Positions 32,884 to 40,842 of a stretch of DNA of 46,642 nucleotides are shown here, piece after piece (within the stretch, counting starts at the first letter, position 1; each line of letters starts with the position of its first letter). The notes beneath the pieces are model-generated. The model was not told the DNA's origin. It ran no database searches and saw only the letters and a list, made by a program, of their open reading frames with translations. The DNA is from Lachnospiraceae bacterium (GTDB taxonomy: Bacteria; Bacillota_A; Clostridia; Lachnospirales; Lachnospiraceae): contig JAFSFU010000273.1 in NCBI GenBank assembly GCA_017435025.1, positions 1 through 46,642 on the forward strand, given 5' to 3'. Both the position numbers and the translations under genes were made by a program.

Positions 32884-33862
32884 TTCACAGTATGAAGCGA
32901 TCATGCGGATTTATAATCAGCGTCAGTTTCAGAATAAGAGAAACCAGGATGAGCGTGTCCGTGAAGTGTATGCAAAGGTTCCTCAGGTGGAAGCGCTGAC
33001 AGACGAGATTACGGCCACAATGGCACAGGCCGGCAGGTATGTGCTGATGGGAGATACAGACCGCGCAGAAGCGATGAAACAGGAGGCTGCTTTGTTAAAG
33101 GAGCAGAAGGCCCTGTATCTGGATCGAAACGGCTATCCGGCTGACTATTTGGATATGAAGTACCACTGTCCTAAGTGCCGTGATACCGGCCGTGTGGACG
33201 GGCAGAAATGTCACTGTTTTAAGCAGATGGAGATTGAGATTCTTTACGACCAGTCCAATATAAGAGAGGTGCTGGAGCGCGAGAATTTTGATACCCTGTC
33301 GATGGAATATTATGATAAAGAGCATGTGGATCCAAAGACCGGTATGACCGTATATGAATACATGTCTATGGTCATTGAGGAGTGCAAAGCTTTTGTGAAG
33401 AACTTCGGAGAAGAGAAGGGCAGTATTCTGTTTACCGGAAATACCGGATGCGGAAAGACGTTCCTAAGCAACTGCATTGCGCGCGAGCTGATCCGAAGGA
33501 GCTTTTCAGTGGTCTATCTGACCGCGACAGATATGTTCGATGTCCTTTCTGAGAGCCGTTTTGGAAGCCGTGATGAGGAGGAGGCAAGAGATCGTGCCGC
33601 CTATATCCTGGAATGTGATCTGCTGATCGTGGATGACCTTGGAACGGAACTGATCAATACCTTTACGGCGTCTCAGCTGTTCTACTGTGTCAATGAGAGA
33701 CTGAACCGAAAGAAAGGAACCATCATTTCCACCAATCTGGCACTCAATCAGCTGCAGGATGAGTTTACGGAGCGTGTGACCTCCCGAATCATGAGCCAGT
33801 ATAAGGTTATGCCGCTTTTGGGCGAAGATCTGAGGTTTGTAAGCCGTGGATTTGGGAAATGA
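32870..33862 (+). CDS. dnaC: DnaC/DnaI-like AAA+ helicase loader
   Basis: This 330-residue AAA+ ATPase delivers the replicative helicase to DNA. An N-terminal helical region is followed by a zinc-binding-type cluster, CPKCRDTGRVDGQKCHC (about 99-115), as in DnaI. The ATPase domain has Walker A GNTGCGKT (about 190-197), Walker B LLIVDDLG (about 253-260), and sensor STNL followed by the arginine-rich ERVTSRIMSQY. The start ATG follows AAAGGAGG inside the dnaD-like gene, so the pair is translationally coupled. Primosomal ATPases and IstB share this fold, but no transposase is adjacent. Confidence 0.92.
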   Translation: MALSNSQYEAIMRIYNQRQFQNKRNQDERVREVYAKVPQVEALTDEITATMAQAGRYVLMGDTDRAEAMKQEAALLKEQKALYLDRNGYPADYLDMKYHCPKCRDTGRVDGQKCHCFKQMEIEILYDQSNIREVLERENFDTLSMEYYDKEHVDPKTGMTVYEYMSMVIEECKAFVKNFGEEKGSILFTGNTGCGKTFLSNCIARELIRRSFSVVYLTATDMFDVLSESRFGSRDEEEARDRAAYILECDLLIVDDLGTELINTFTASQLFYCVNERLNRKKGTIISTNLALNQLQDEFTERVTSRIMSQYKVMPLLGEDLRFVSRGFGK

Positions 33863-33935
33863 TATTGACGTAAGAATCCGGAAATGATAATTTATTAAGA
33901 AACAAACATACATAAACATGTGATGGAGGAGACGT

Positions 33936-35123
33936 ATGTTATACGAAGAGAAAAAGATTGATACCATTCCGGTGGGTCCGCTTGGTCTGATTCCGCTGAG
34001 AAGCTGTACCGAACTTGGAAAGAAAGTGGACGAGTGGCTTGTGAATTGGAGACAGCAGCGTGAGAGTGAGCACAAAGGCACGATCCATTTCTTTGAATAT
34101 GAAAAAGATTCTTATATCATTGGCGCAAGAACGCCGCGTTTTGGTTCCGGTGAGGGTAAGGGCGAAGTGCTGGAATCTGTCCGCGGTGACGACTTATATA
34201 TTATGGTGGATGTCTGCAATTACAATGAGACATACTCCTTAAATGGTCTGAAGAACCATATGTCTCCGGATGACCATTACCAGGATTTAAAGCGTATTAT
34301 CGCATCTGCCTCCGGTAAGGCAAAAAGAATTAACGTGATCATGCCGTTCCTGTACGAGAGCCGTCAGCATAAACGTGCACACCGTGAGTCTTTGGACTGT
34401 GCAGTGATGCTGCAGGAGCTGGTAAACATGGGTGTGGAAAATATCATTACCTTTGATGCCCATGATCCGCGTGTACAGAACGCGATTCCGTTAAAAGGTT
34501 TCGAGACTGTGCAGCCGATCTATCAGTTCATCAAGTATCTGCTGAGAGCGGAGCCGGATCTCCAGATCGATACAGAACACATGATGGTTATCAGCCCGGA
34601 TGAAGGCGGTACCAGCCGTGCGATCTATTTTGCCAACGTGCTGGGTCTGGATATGGGTATGTTCTATAAGCGCCGCGATTATACAAGAATCATCAATGGC
34701 CGCAACCCGATCGTAGCTCACGAGTTCCTGGGTGCCAGTGTGGAAGGTAAGGACGTGCTCATCATCGATGATATGATCTCTTCCGGTGAAAGTATGTTAG
34801 ATACTGCCAAAGAATTAAAGAGAAGAGGTGCGAGAAAAGTATTTGTCTGCACCACCTTCGGTCTGTTCACTGGCGGCCTTAAGAAGTTTGACGAATATTA
34901 TGAGAATGGTTATATCGACCGTCTTCTCACTACAAACCTGGTTTACCAGACGCCGGAGCTGCTGGCGAAACCGTACTATGTAAATGTTGATATGAGCAAA
35001 TACATTGCTCTGATCATTGATAATCTGAACCATGACTCTTCCTTACATGAGCTTCTGAATCCGACGAAACGAATCAATCGACTGTTGGAGAAGTACCGTG
35101 CGGGAGAAAGAGGGAACTTGTAG
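33936..35123 (+). CDS. prs: Ribose-phosphate pyrophosphokinase-like protein, long clostridial form
   Basis: This 395-residue protein has two phosphoribosyltransferase-type domains like PRPP synthetase, which makes PRPP from ribose-5-phosphate and ATP. Visible are NVIMPFLYESRQHKRAHRESL (ATP-site region), ITFDAHDPRVQNAI (metal-binding FSHD equivalent), SPDEGGTSRAIYFA, KRRDYTRI and the PRPP loop VLIIDDMISSGESMLDTA. Classical bacterial Prs is about 315 residues and has DDMIDTGGT, so this is a divergent longer form common in clostridia. The start follows ATGGAGGAG. Whether it is the main Prs of the cell or a paralogue cannot be told. Confidence 0.85.
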   Translation: MLYEEKKIDTIPVGPLGLIPLRSCTELGKKVDEWLVNWRQQRESEHKGTIHFFEYEKDSYIIGARTPRFGSGEGKGEVLESVRGDDLYIMVDVCNYNETYSLNGLKNHMSPDDHYQDLKRIIASASGKAKRINVIMPFLYESRQHKRAHRESLDCAVMLQELVNMGVENIITFDAHDPRVQNAIPLKGFETVQPIYQFIKYLLRAEPDLQIDTEHMMVISPDEGGTSRAIYFANVLGLDMGMFYKRRDYTRIINGRNPIVAHEFLGASVEGKDVLIIDDMISSGESMLDTAKELKRRGARKVFVCTTFGLFTGGLKKFDEYYENGYIDRLLTTNLVYQTPELLAKPYYVNVDMSKYIALIIDNLNHDSSLHELLNPTKRINRLLEKYRAGERGNL

Positions 35124-35140
35124 GAAAAGCAGGGGATTTT

Positions 35141-36466
35141 TTGGAAATTAAGGCAGATGTTTCGTTACAACTAAAACAGACTCTTTCACAGGCACAGATT
35201 CAGTCGCTGAGTATTCTTGGTATGTCTATGATAGAACTTCAGGAATTTCTTCAGAACGAGGAAATCGAAAATCCGATCGTGGAATATTCCGAAGGAACTG
35301 GTGACCATGAGCCAATGGTGACCTATCGGGATCATGAGCGGTTTTACAGTGCGGGAGACCGTGACGATGAGGACGAACCGGATACTTATGAACCAAAGAC
35401 TGAGACCGAATCTTTAGAAGATTTGATTCATATGCAGATAGACTGGAGTGGCATGACAGAGGAAGAACGAAAGATTGTTGATTTTTGTATCCTTTCGTTG
35501 GACTCAAACGGTTATTTGCACATGGGAACGGCTGAAATAGCAGATCAGGTGGGGATGAGACTGGAGCAGGTGGAAAGACTGATTCGGGAACTGAAGACGT
35601 TGGAACCCGCCGGAATTTTTGCATCTGGACTGGAGGAATGTCTGTGCGTTCAGACTGTCGGTTTGGAACAGGAAGATAAACTGAATACGATCATTCGCTT
35701 TCACTTAAATGATGTGGCGGAAGGTAGGATCAGCAGTATTTCCCGTGCATTGAAACTGTCATCGGTGGAAGTACGGAAACTGATTAAGATTATCAAAGGA
35801 TTGAACCCGAGACCGTTAAATGGATACGGAACAGATCAGATCCAGTACATAGTTCCCGATATTATACTGCGCCATCAGGACGAACAGTGGTTCATCAGTC
35901 TTAATGACAAATGGAGTGGAAGTCTGCAGATCAATGATTTCTACGTGAGGATGATGGAGACGGCCCAGGATACGGAACTCAAATCCTATTTCGAAGAAAA
36001 ATTGAAGCGGGCCAGATTTATCATGAATGCAATCGAGCAACGAAGAAAAACGCTGGAAGGTATCGCGGCGGAGATACTGAAACGTCAGGAGGCATATCTT
36101 CTGGGTCATGGACGGTTAAAGCCTATGACTTTGGAAGAGATTGCAGACGGGCGAGAGATTCACAGCTCCACAGTCAGTCGTGCGATTCGGGAAAAATATC
36201 TGCTGTGCCCGGCTGGTTGTTTTTTGATCCGAGACCTGTTTACAACCGGAATCTCCTCAGGAAATGGAAGTGGGGAGGAGATTAGTCGAAATTCGGTGAA
36301 GAATCGGTTAAAAGAACTGGTCGATGGCGAGAATAAGCAAAAGCCATACAGTGATGATCAGCTCGCAAAAATATTAAAGGATGAAGGGATGCCCATTTCC
36401 AGACGTACAGTAACAAAATACCGAATTGAGCTTGGAATACAGGGCACATTTCAGAGAAGAGAATAA
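35141..36466 (+). CDS. rpoN: RNA polymerase sigma-54 factor
   Basis: This 441-residue alternative sigma factor recognises -24/-12 promoters (TGGCAC-N5-TTGC) and needs an AAA+ activator. Region I is visible at the start: LKQTLSQAQIQSLSILGMSMIELQEFLQNEEIENPIVEY. A shortened acidic region II follows, then the core-binding region (SLDSNGYLHMGTAEIADQVG, LEPAGIFASGLEECLCVQ). The C-terminal HTH (TLEEIADGREIHSSTVSRAI) and RpoN box (ISRRTVTKYRIELGI, near residues 420-434) complete it. The start is TTG 35141 after AGGGGA. Sigma-54 promoters and an activator lie about 5 kb downstream. Confidence 0.94.
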   Translation: MEIKADVSLQLKQTLSQAQIQSLSILGMSMIELQEFLQNEEIENPIVEYSEGTGDHEPMVTYRDHERFYSAGDRDDEDEPDTYEPKTETESLEDLIHMQIDWSGMTEEERKIVDFCILSLDSNGYLHMGTAEIADQVGMRLEQVERLIRELKTLEPAGIFASGLEECLCVQTVGLEQEDKLNTIIRFHLNDVAEGRISSISRALKLSSVEVRKLIKIIKGLNPRPLNGYGTDQIQYIVPDIILRHQDEQWFISLNDKWSGSLQINDFYVRMMETAQDTELKSYFEEKLKRARFIMNAIEQRRKTLEGIAAEILKRQEAYLLGHGRLKPMTLEEIADGREIHSSTVSRAIREKYLLCPAGCFLIRDLFTTGISSGNGSGEEISRNSVKNRLKELVDGENKQKPYSDDQLAKILKDEGMPISRRTVTKYRIELGIQGTFQRRE

Positions 36467-36502
36467 AGCTGTCGGAACAGTAAAAGTACAGGGAGGTATA
36501 AC

Positions 36503-37531
36503 ATGTCATTCGAATACAAAAGCATACTTCCGACTCCTGAGCAGATCAAAGGTGAGTTTCCGCTTGCTTCGGAGTTTGCAAAAATAAAAGCCGCTCGCGA
36601 TATGGAAATTGCGGATGTTTTTACAGGAAAAAGTGATAAATTTATTGTAATCATTGGACCGTGTTCTGCTGACAGAGAGGATGCAGTCTGTGAATATATG
36701 GAGCGGCTGGCGAGGGTGAATGAGCAGGTAAAAGATAAGTTGATCTTAATCCCGCGTGTTTATACTAACAAACCGAGAACTACCGGCGGCGGATATAAGG
36801 GTATGCTGCACCAACCGGATCCGGAGAAAAAGCCAAATATGTATGAAGGTATTTTATCTATCCGCAAAATGCATATGCGGGTGCTGAAAGATTATGGTAT
36901 GACCACAGCCGATGAAATGCTGTATCCGGAGAACTATAGCTACCTCAATGATCTTCTGGCGTATGTGGCGGTGGGTGCCCGTTCTGTAGAGAACCAGCAG
37001 CACCGTCTGGTATCCAGTGGCGTGGAGGTGCCGGTGGGTATGAAAAATCCAACCAGTGGTACTTTAAGCGTTATGTTGAATGCGGTCTATGCGGCCCAGC
37101 ATGGACATAATTTCATCTATCGTACCTGGGAAGTTGAGACCGCCGGAAATCCATTGACTCATACGATTCTTCGTGGTGCTGTTGGCAAACATGGTCAGTG
37201 TCTGCCGAATTATCATTTTGAGGATTTGGAGCTGTTAAATAAATTGTATCAGGAGCAGGATCTAAAGAATCCGGCATGTATCGTGGATGCAAATCACTCT
37301 AACTCTAACAAACGTTATAAAGAACAGATTCGCATTGTGAAAGAAGTGCTTAACAGTCGTCATCATTCAAAGGATATAAAGAGTCTGGTGAAAGGCGTGA
37401 TGATTGAAAGTTATCTGGAGGAGGGAAGCCAGAAGATCGGAGAACATATTTATGGAAAGTCCATCACAGACCCGTGTCTTGGATGGGAAGATTCTGTAAG
37501 ATTGATCTACAATATTGCGGATTCGTTATAA
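36503..37531 (+). CDS. aroF: 3-deoxy-7-phosphoheptulonate synthase (DAHP synthase, type I)
   Basis: This 342-residue enzyme condenses phosphoenolpyruvate and erythrose-4-phosphate in the first step of aromatic amino acid synthesis. Motifs are IIGPCSAD (PEP site), RVYTNKPRTTGGGYKG, ENYSYLNDLLAYVAVGARSVENQQHR, VGMKNPTSGT, and the metal-binding IVDANHSNSNK and MIESYLEEGSQ. It belongs to the AroFGH group. The specific letter and feedback amino acid cannot be decided. The start follows AGGGAGGT. A strong terminator follows. Confidence 0.93.
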   Translation: MSFEYKSILPTPEQIKGEFPLASEFAKIKAARDMEIADVFTGKSDKFIVIIGPCSADREDAVCEYMERLARVNEQVKDKLILIPRVYTNKPRTTGGGYKGMLHQPDPEKKPNMYEGILSIRKMHMRVLKDYGMTTADEMLYPENYSYLNDLLAYVAVGARSVENQQHRLVSSGVEVPVGMKNPTSGTLSVMLNAVYAAQHGHNFIYRTWEVETAGNPLTHTILRGAVGKHGQCLPNYHFEDLELLNKLYQEQDLKNPACIVDANHSNSNKRYKEQIRIVKEVLNSRHHSKDIKSLVKGVMIESYLEEGSQKIGEHIYGKSITDPCLGWEDSVRLIYNIADSL

Positions 37532-37546
37532 ATCGAATAAGAAATA

Positions 37547-37585
37547 AAAGCGGTGTCTGATGATTGGACACCGCTTTCGATTTTT
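37547..37585. terminator. Bidirectional terminator between DAHP synthase and glycerate kinase genes
   Basis: AAAGCGGTGTC (37547-37557) pairs perfectly with GACACCGCTTT (37567-37577), followed by CGATTTTT. The genes are convergent, and AAGAAAT upstream helps the leftward direction. Confidence 0.85.
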
Positions 37586-37594
37586 CTATGGTTT

Positions 37595-38737
37595 TTATAA
37601 GTTCCTTGTTGCTTTGATTAATCGAAATACCTGCTCTACGGTTTCTGTCATATTGTTTTTGGCAGTTTCTTTCTCCAAAGCTTCGTCAAGGGTTACGATA
37701 TTGCGCAGAATTGGGAAATATGCATCAATACCGTGAGCATTGCATACTTTCGCATTTTTATTTATACAGCCGGCAAATGCCAAAACAGTTTTGTTGTATT
37801 TTTTTGCAATGGATGCAACACCAATAGGGGCTTTTCCCATGGCAGTTTGTTCATCCAAACGCCCTTCACCGGTGATGATCAGATCAGAATTTTTGATGTA
37901 GTATTCTAATTTTGTTTCATCAAGAACGATGGAAATTCCGGACTCTAAAACTGCATTGGTGAACGAAGAAAAAGCAAATCCTAATCCACCGGCGGCACCG
38001 GCGCCGGCGGCTGTGGCATCTGATTTGGAATTCACTTTGCTTGCAATTTCAGCAAAATGGTTCAGCCAAAGGTCCATATCTTGGATCATATCCGGAGTTG
38101 CTCCTTTTTGCGGTCCGTAAACGGCACTTGCTCCGAGAGGTCCGCAAAGTGGATTATTTACATCACAAGCGATCCGAAAGGAACAGTGAGCAAGTTCCGG
38201 TATTACCTGTTCCGTGTTTATGGAAACAAGATCTTTAAGCCCCTTTGCTCCCCAATCAATAGAAACTCCATCATTGTTTAAAAATTGATATCCGAGGGCC
38301 TGCAGCATGCCAATGCCTCCGTCATTTGTGGCACTGCCGCCGATGCCGACTATAAATTTTCTGCATCCGCGGGCTATGGCATCTAATATCATTTCTCCGA
38401 CTCCATAAGTCGTCGTGTTCAATGGATTTCTTTTATCTTTCGGAATGAGTGTAATTCCAGCGGCCTGTGCCATTTCCATCACAGCAATCGAATCGTCAAT
38501 GATACCATATTGGGCAGTAACCGGTTCTCCTAAAGGACCAGTGACAGTGATGGTCTGCATGGTACCTCCCATACCAAAGGTCAATGCTTCGACAGTACCT
38601 TCACCGCCATCAGCCAGTGGACGTACATGGATTTCCGCATCTGGGTATACATGCAGGATTCCGTTTTCAATAGCATGACCGGCATCCAAAGAAGAGAGAC
38701 TACCTTTTAATGAATCAATTGCAATTGTTACTTTCAT
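37595..38737 (-). CDS. Glycerate kinase (GlxK/GarK family)
   Basis: This 380-residue kinase phosphorylates D-glycerate to 2- or 3-phosphoglycerate. Family motifs are IDSLKGSLSSLDAGHAIENG at the start, RPLADGGEGTVEAL, GIGGSATNDGGIGMLQALG (about 131-150), CDVNNPLCGPLGAS and TGEGRLDEQTAMGKAPIGVA. The start follows AAGGAGTAATGAT. It lies 21 bases after the fused kinase/aldolase gene and is probably driven by the same sigma-54 promoter. A glycerate kinase in this position suggests that the pathway releases glycerate (inference). Confidence 0.93.
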   Translation of the reverse strand: MKVTIAIDSLKGSLSSLDAGHAIENGILHVYPDAEIHVRPLADGGEGTVEALTFGMGGTMQTITVTGPLGEPVTAQYGIIDDSIAVMEMAQAAGITLIPKDKRNPLNTTTYGVGEMILDAIARGCRKFIVGIGGSATNDGGIGMLQALGYQFLNNDGVSIDWGAKGLKDLVSINTEQVIPELAHCSFRIACDVNNPLCGPLGASAVYGPQKGATPDMIQDMDLWLNHFAEIASKVNSKSDATAAGAGAAGGLGFAFSSFTNAVLESGISIVLDETKLEYYIKNSDLIITGEGRLDEQTAMGKAPIGVASIAKKYNKTVLAFAGCINKNAKVCNAHGIDAYFPILRNIVTLDEALEKETAKNNMTETVEQVFRLIKATRNL

Positions 38738-38758
38738 ATCATTACTCCTTGAAAAGGT

Positions 38759-40600
38759 TTACAGTTCTGCATGATGAAGTTCCCATGCAATGTGTGCACT
38801 TTCTTCCAATTCCTCAAGACAATAGAAGGCATCCAAAATGGTTTTTCCTGGTACCACAGGACCGTGATTTTTTAGAATATATCCATCGCTCATGGAAACC
38901 CTCTCTCGGAATGCGGAGAAGAGCTCCTCGGAACCGGGCTGCTCATATGGAATAAGACCAACGGTTCCGAGTTTCATCTTCAGGTAGGGGGTGTGAGCAG
39001 GTATACAATCATGCTCTTGAAGAGAGGGTATAAAACTCCAAAGGACGGAGTAGGTGCTGTGTGTATGGATAACAGCACCTGTTTTGGGGGAGTTTTCGTA
39101 AAGAGCCAGGTGCAATGGCCATTCTTTACTTGGCTTACGAGGGGTAAAGGAGGTCCCGTCCTTTGAAATAACTGTAAAATCGTCTTTTGTCATAGTGCCA
39201 AAGCAAGAACCACTTGCAGTGATATAAATACGATCATTGTGCCGGAAGCTCATGTTGGCAGAAGAACCGGAAGTTTTCCCCCTGTTGAACAAGCTATGCG
39301 CAACCCAGATGGCATGTTCCAATTTTTTTTCTAATTCCAAATCCAGATTTGTTGTCATAGACAGTGCTCGTTCAAAAAAGTCTTCCTGGCCAAAATTTCC
39401 GCTTTTTAGAATCAGACGAATATCATTCCGCTCTACCGGAACCATAATCGGAACTCCCGGGGCAACACTTTCGCCCATCCAATAGGAGTGGAATTTCAGT
39501 CCTTTCGTAACAGCACCGGATGTTTCACCGCCGGCAGATATGATTCTTGTGAATCCTGCTTTTACTGCACGGACGGCAAGATCTGCGATTGTATTTTCTA
39601 ACATAGAAGCTACTTTCTCTGTTCCCATTTTTTGATATTCCTTTACTTTTTCTGGTGTATCGGAACTATAAACGAGAACAGTCTCGGTATCTGTTGTATG
39701 GGATTTTATGAAATTCCAGGCATCGTCAATTGTCTGAGAGCCGTCCAGCATGGCTTGTGGATTCAGTTTATAACATGGATGATTTTTTGATTCATACCAT
39801 GCAACCTGAGCGAGAGTGGCTTTGGAGCAGCTGCCAGCAAGAAGGAGGGCTCTTCCGGCAGTTTTGCTGTCCGGGATACAGCCTTCGGAGGTGAGTTTTT
39901 TCGTCCATATTTTTGCCAGGGGCTCCAAAAGTCCACTACCGCCGGTTAAAAGGGGGAGGAGATGGAAGACAGAAGCTATTTTTTCTCCGTCTTCTGGTTG
40001 TATATAATCAGGTATGAGATAGTAAGGCTTGTTTGTCTGCGTATTTTCCTTGTATACAGAATCCAAAGAAAAACTTTCCAATTCGTTTTGTGAAATGTTT
40101 ATGCAGGAATACTTGCTCTGCGGTTCCATCAGATTTTTAATCTTACAGTCCCACATGGGGGTCAACGGATGGTTTTTCATATGGCTTTCATGAAGAGGGA
40201 TTCCATTAACCATAAGGTTGCCGTTTTCCACGGTGCGTCCATTGACCGGAAGTGCCGGACACAAGATGCTGCAGGGAGCGTTTACCAGTTCCATGAGTGC
40301 ATCCGCTACTGGTCCAATATTTCCGTTAGGAGTGGAGTCAAAGGTGGAACAATATTTAAAATAGATCTGTTGTACTCCTTGTGCCAGAAGATAACGAGCT
40401 GCGGCCAGACTGTCTTCTACCGCCTGCGCCGTCGGCTGTGTACGTGATTTTAAAGCAATTACGATTGCTTGTGCGTCATCCTGCAAATTTTCGTCGGGAA
40501 TTCCATTATAAAGGCAGACACGCATGCCACCTTTTACTAGAAACGATGCCGCGTCGCTTGCACCGGTAAAATCATCTGCGATACATCCAAATACTGCCAT
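38759..40600 (-). CDS. Fused four-carbon acid sugar kinase (DUF1537, OtnK-like) and class II aldolase (OtnC-like)
   Basis: This 613-residue fusion joins two enzymes usually encoded separately. Residues 1 to about 405 are a DUF1537 kinase: FGCIADDFTGASDAASFLVK, KYCSTFDSTPNGNIGPVADAL, and IISAGGETSGAVTKGL near 353. Residues about 415-613 are a class II aldolase/decarboxylase with zinc histidines in VIHTHSTYS (about 511) and ILKNHGPVV (about 578). DUF1537 kinases phosphorylate 3-oxo-tetronates at O4, and OtnC-type enzymes decarboxylate the product to dihydroxyacetone phosphate. The fusion would channel the unstable beta-keto acid phosphate. The start at 40600 has GGAGG upstream; the frame is open to 40630. 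A sigma-54 promoter lies about 100 bases upstream. Confidence 0.88.
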   Translation of the reverse strand: MAVFGCIADDFTGASDAASFLVKGGMRVCLYNGIPDENLQDDAQAIVIALKSRTQPTAQAVEDSLAAARYLLAQGVQQIYFKYCSTFDSTPNGNIGPVADALMELVNAPCSILCPALPVNGRTVENGNLMVNGIPLHESHMKNHPLTPMWDCKIKNLMEPQSKYSCINISQNELESFSLDSVYKENTQTNKPYYLIPDYIQPEDGEKIASVFHLLPLLTGGSGLLEPLAKIWTKKLTSEGCIPDSKTAGRALLLAGSCSKATLAQVAWYESKNHPCYKLNPQAMLDGSQTIDDAWNFIKSHTTDTETVLVYSSDTPEKVKEYQKMGTEKVASMLENTIADLAVRAVKAGFTRIISAGGETSGAVTKGLKFHSYWMGESVAPGVPIMVPVERNDIRLILKSGNFGQEDFFERALSMTTNLDLELEKKLEHAIWVAHSLFNRGKTSGSSANMSFRHNDRIYITASGSCFGTMTKDDFTVISKDGTSFTPRKPSKEWPLHLALYENSPKTGAVIHTHSTYSVLWSFIPSLQEHDCIPAHTPYLKMKLGTVGLIPYEQPGSEELFSAFRERVSMSDGYILKNHGPVVPGKTILDAFYCLEELEESAHIAWELHHAEL

Positions 40601-40700
40601 AGTCCTCCTTCTTTGGCGATATGATTTCATATTGCCAATTGATATTTGTATAGTTGAGAGCGGTTTGTTTATAAGCGATAGATTCTAATATGACTATTAA

Positions 40701-40715
40701 GCAAATTTCATGCCA
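40701..40715 (-). promoter_or_regulatory. Sigma-54 (-24/-12) promoter for the kinase/aldolase and glycerate kinase genes
   Basis: On the minus strand the sequence reads TGGCAT-GAAAT-TTGC, close to TGGCAC-N5-TTGC with correct GG-N10-GC spacing. The start site would be near 40690, giving a leader of about 90 bases. Confidence 0.82.
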
Positions 40716-40772
40716 TTCTTGCAAAAGATTCGTAACGCAGGAAAAAGAAGGTTTCATGCATTGACGCAGAGC

Positions 40773-40816
40773 GTTGCAATGTTGTAAAATTGATATAATG
40801 CAACAGAATTGCAACA
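40773..40816. promoter_or_regulatory. Activator binding region: inverted GTTGCAAT/ATTGCAAC arms with GCAACA repeats
   Basis: GTTGCAATGTTG (40773-40784) faces CAACAGAATTGCAAC (40801-40815). GTTGCAAT and ATTGCAAC are perfect complements, as are TGTTG and CAACA. GCAACA occurs at 40800-40805 and 40811-40816. The region is 60-115 bases upstream of the leftward sigma-54 promoter, a usual enhancer distance. It also brackets the -10 of the activator gene, suggesting autoregulation. Confidence 0.75.
40791..40799 (+). promoter_or_regulatory. Extended -10 promoter for the activator gene
   Basis: TGATATAAT is an extended -10 located between the two inverted arms. An alternative is TTGACG (40761-40766), 18 bases, TAAAAT (40785-40790). 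Either way the activator would compete with RNA polymerase. Confidence 0.6.
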
Positions 40817-40842
40817 ATGATATGTGGTGAGGAGGATGAGTT

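Noticed and set aside
32870..33862. IstB-type transposition helper
   Set aside because: No IS21 transposase or terminal repeats nearby; coupling to a dnaD-like gene and the CxxC...CxC cluster favour a helicase loader.
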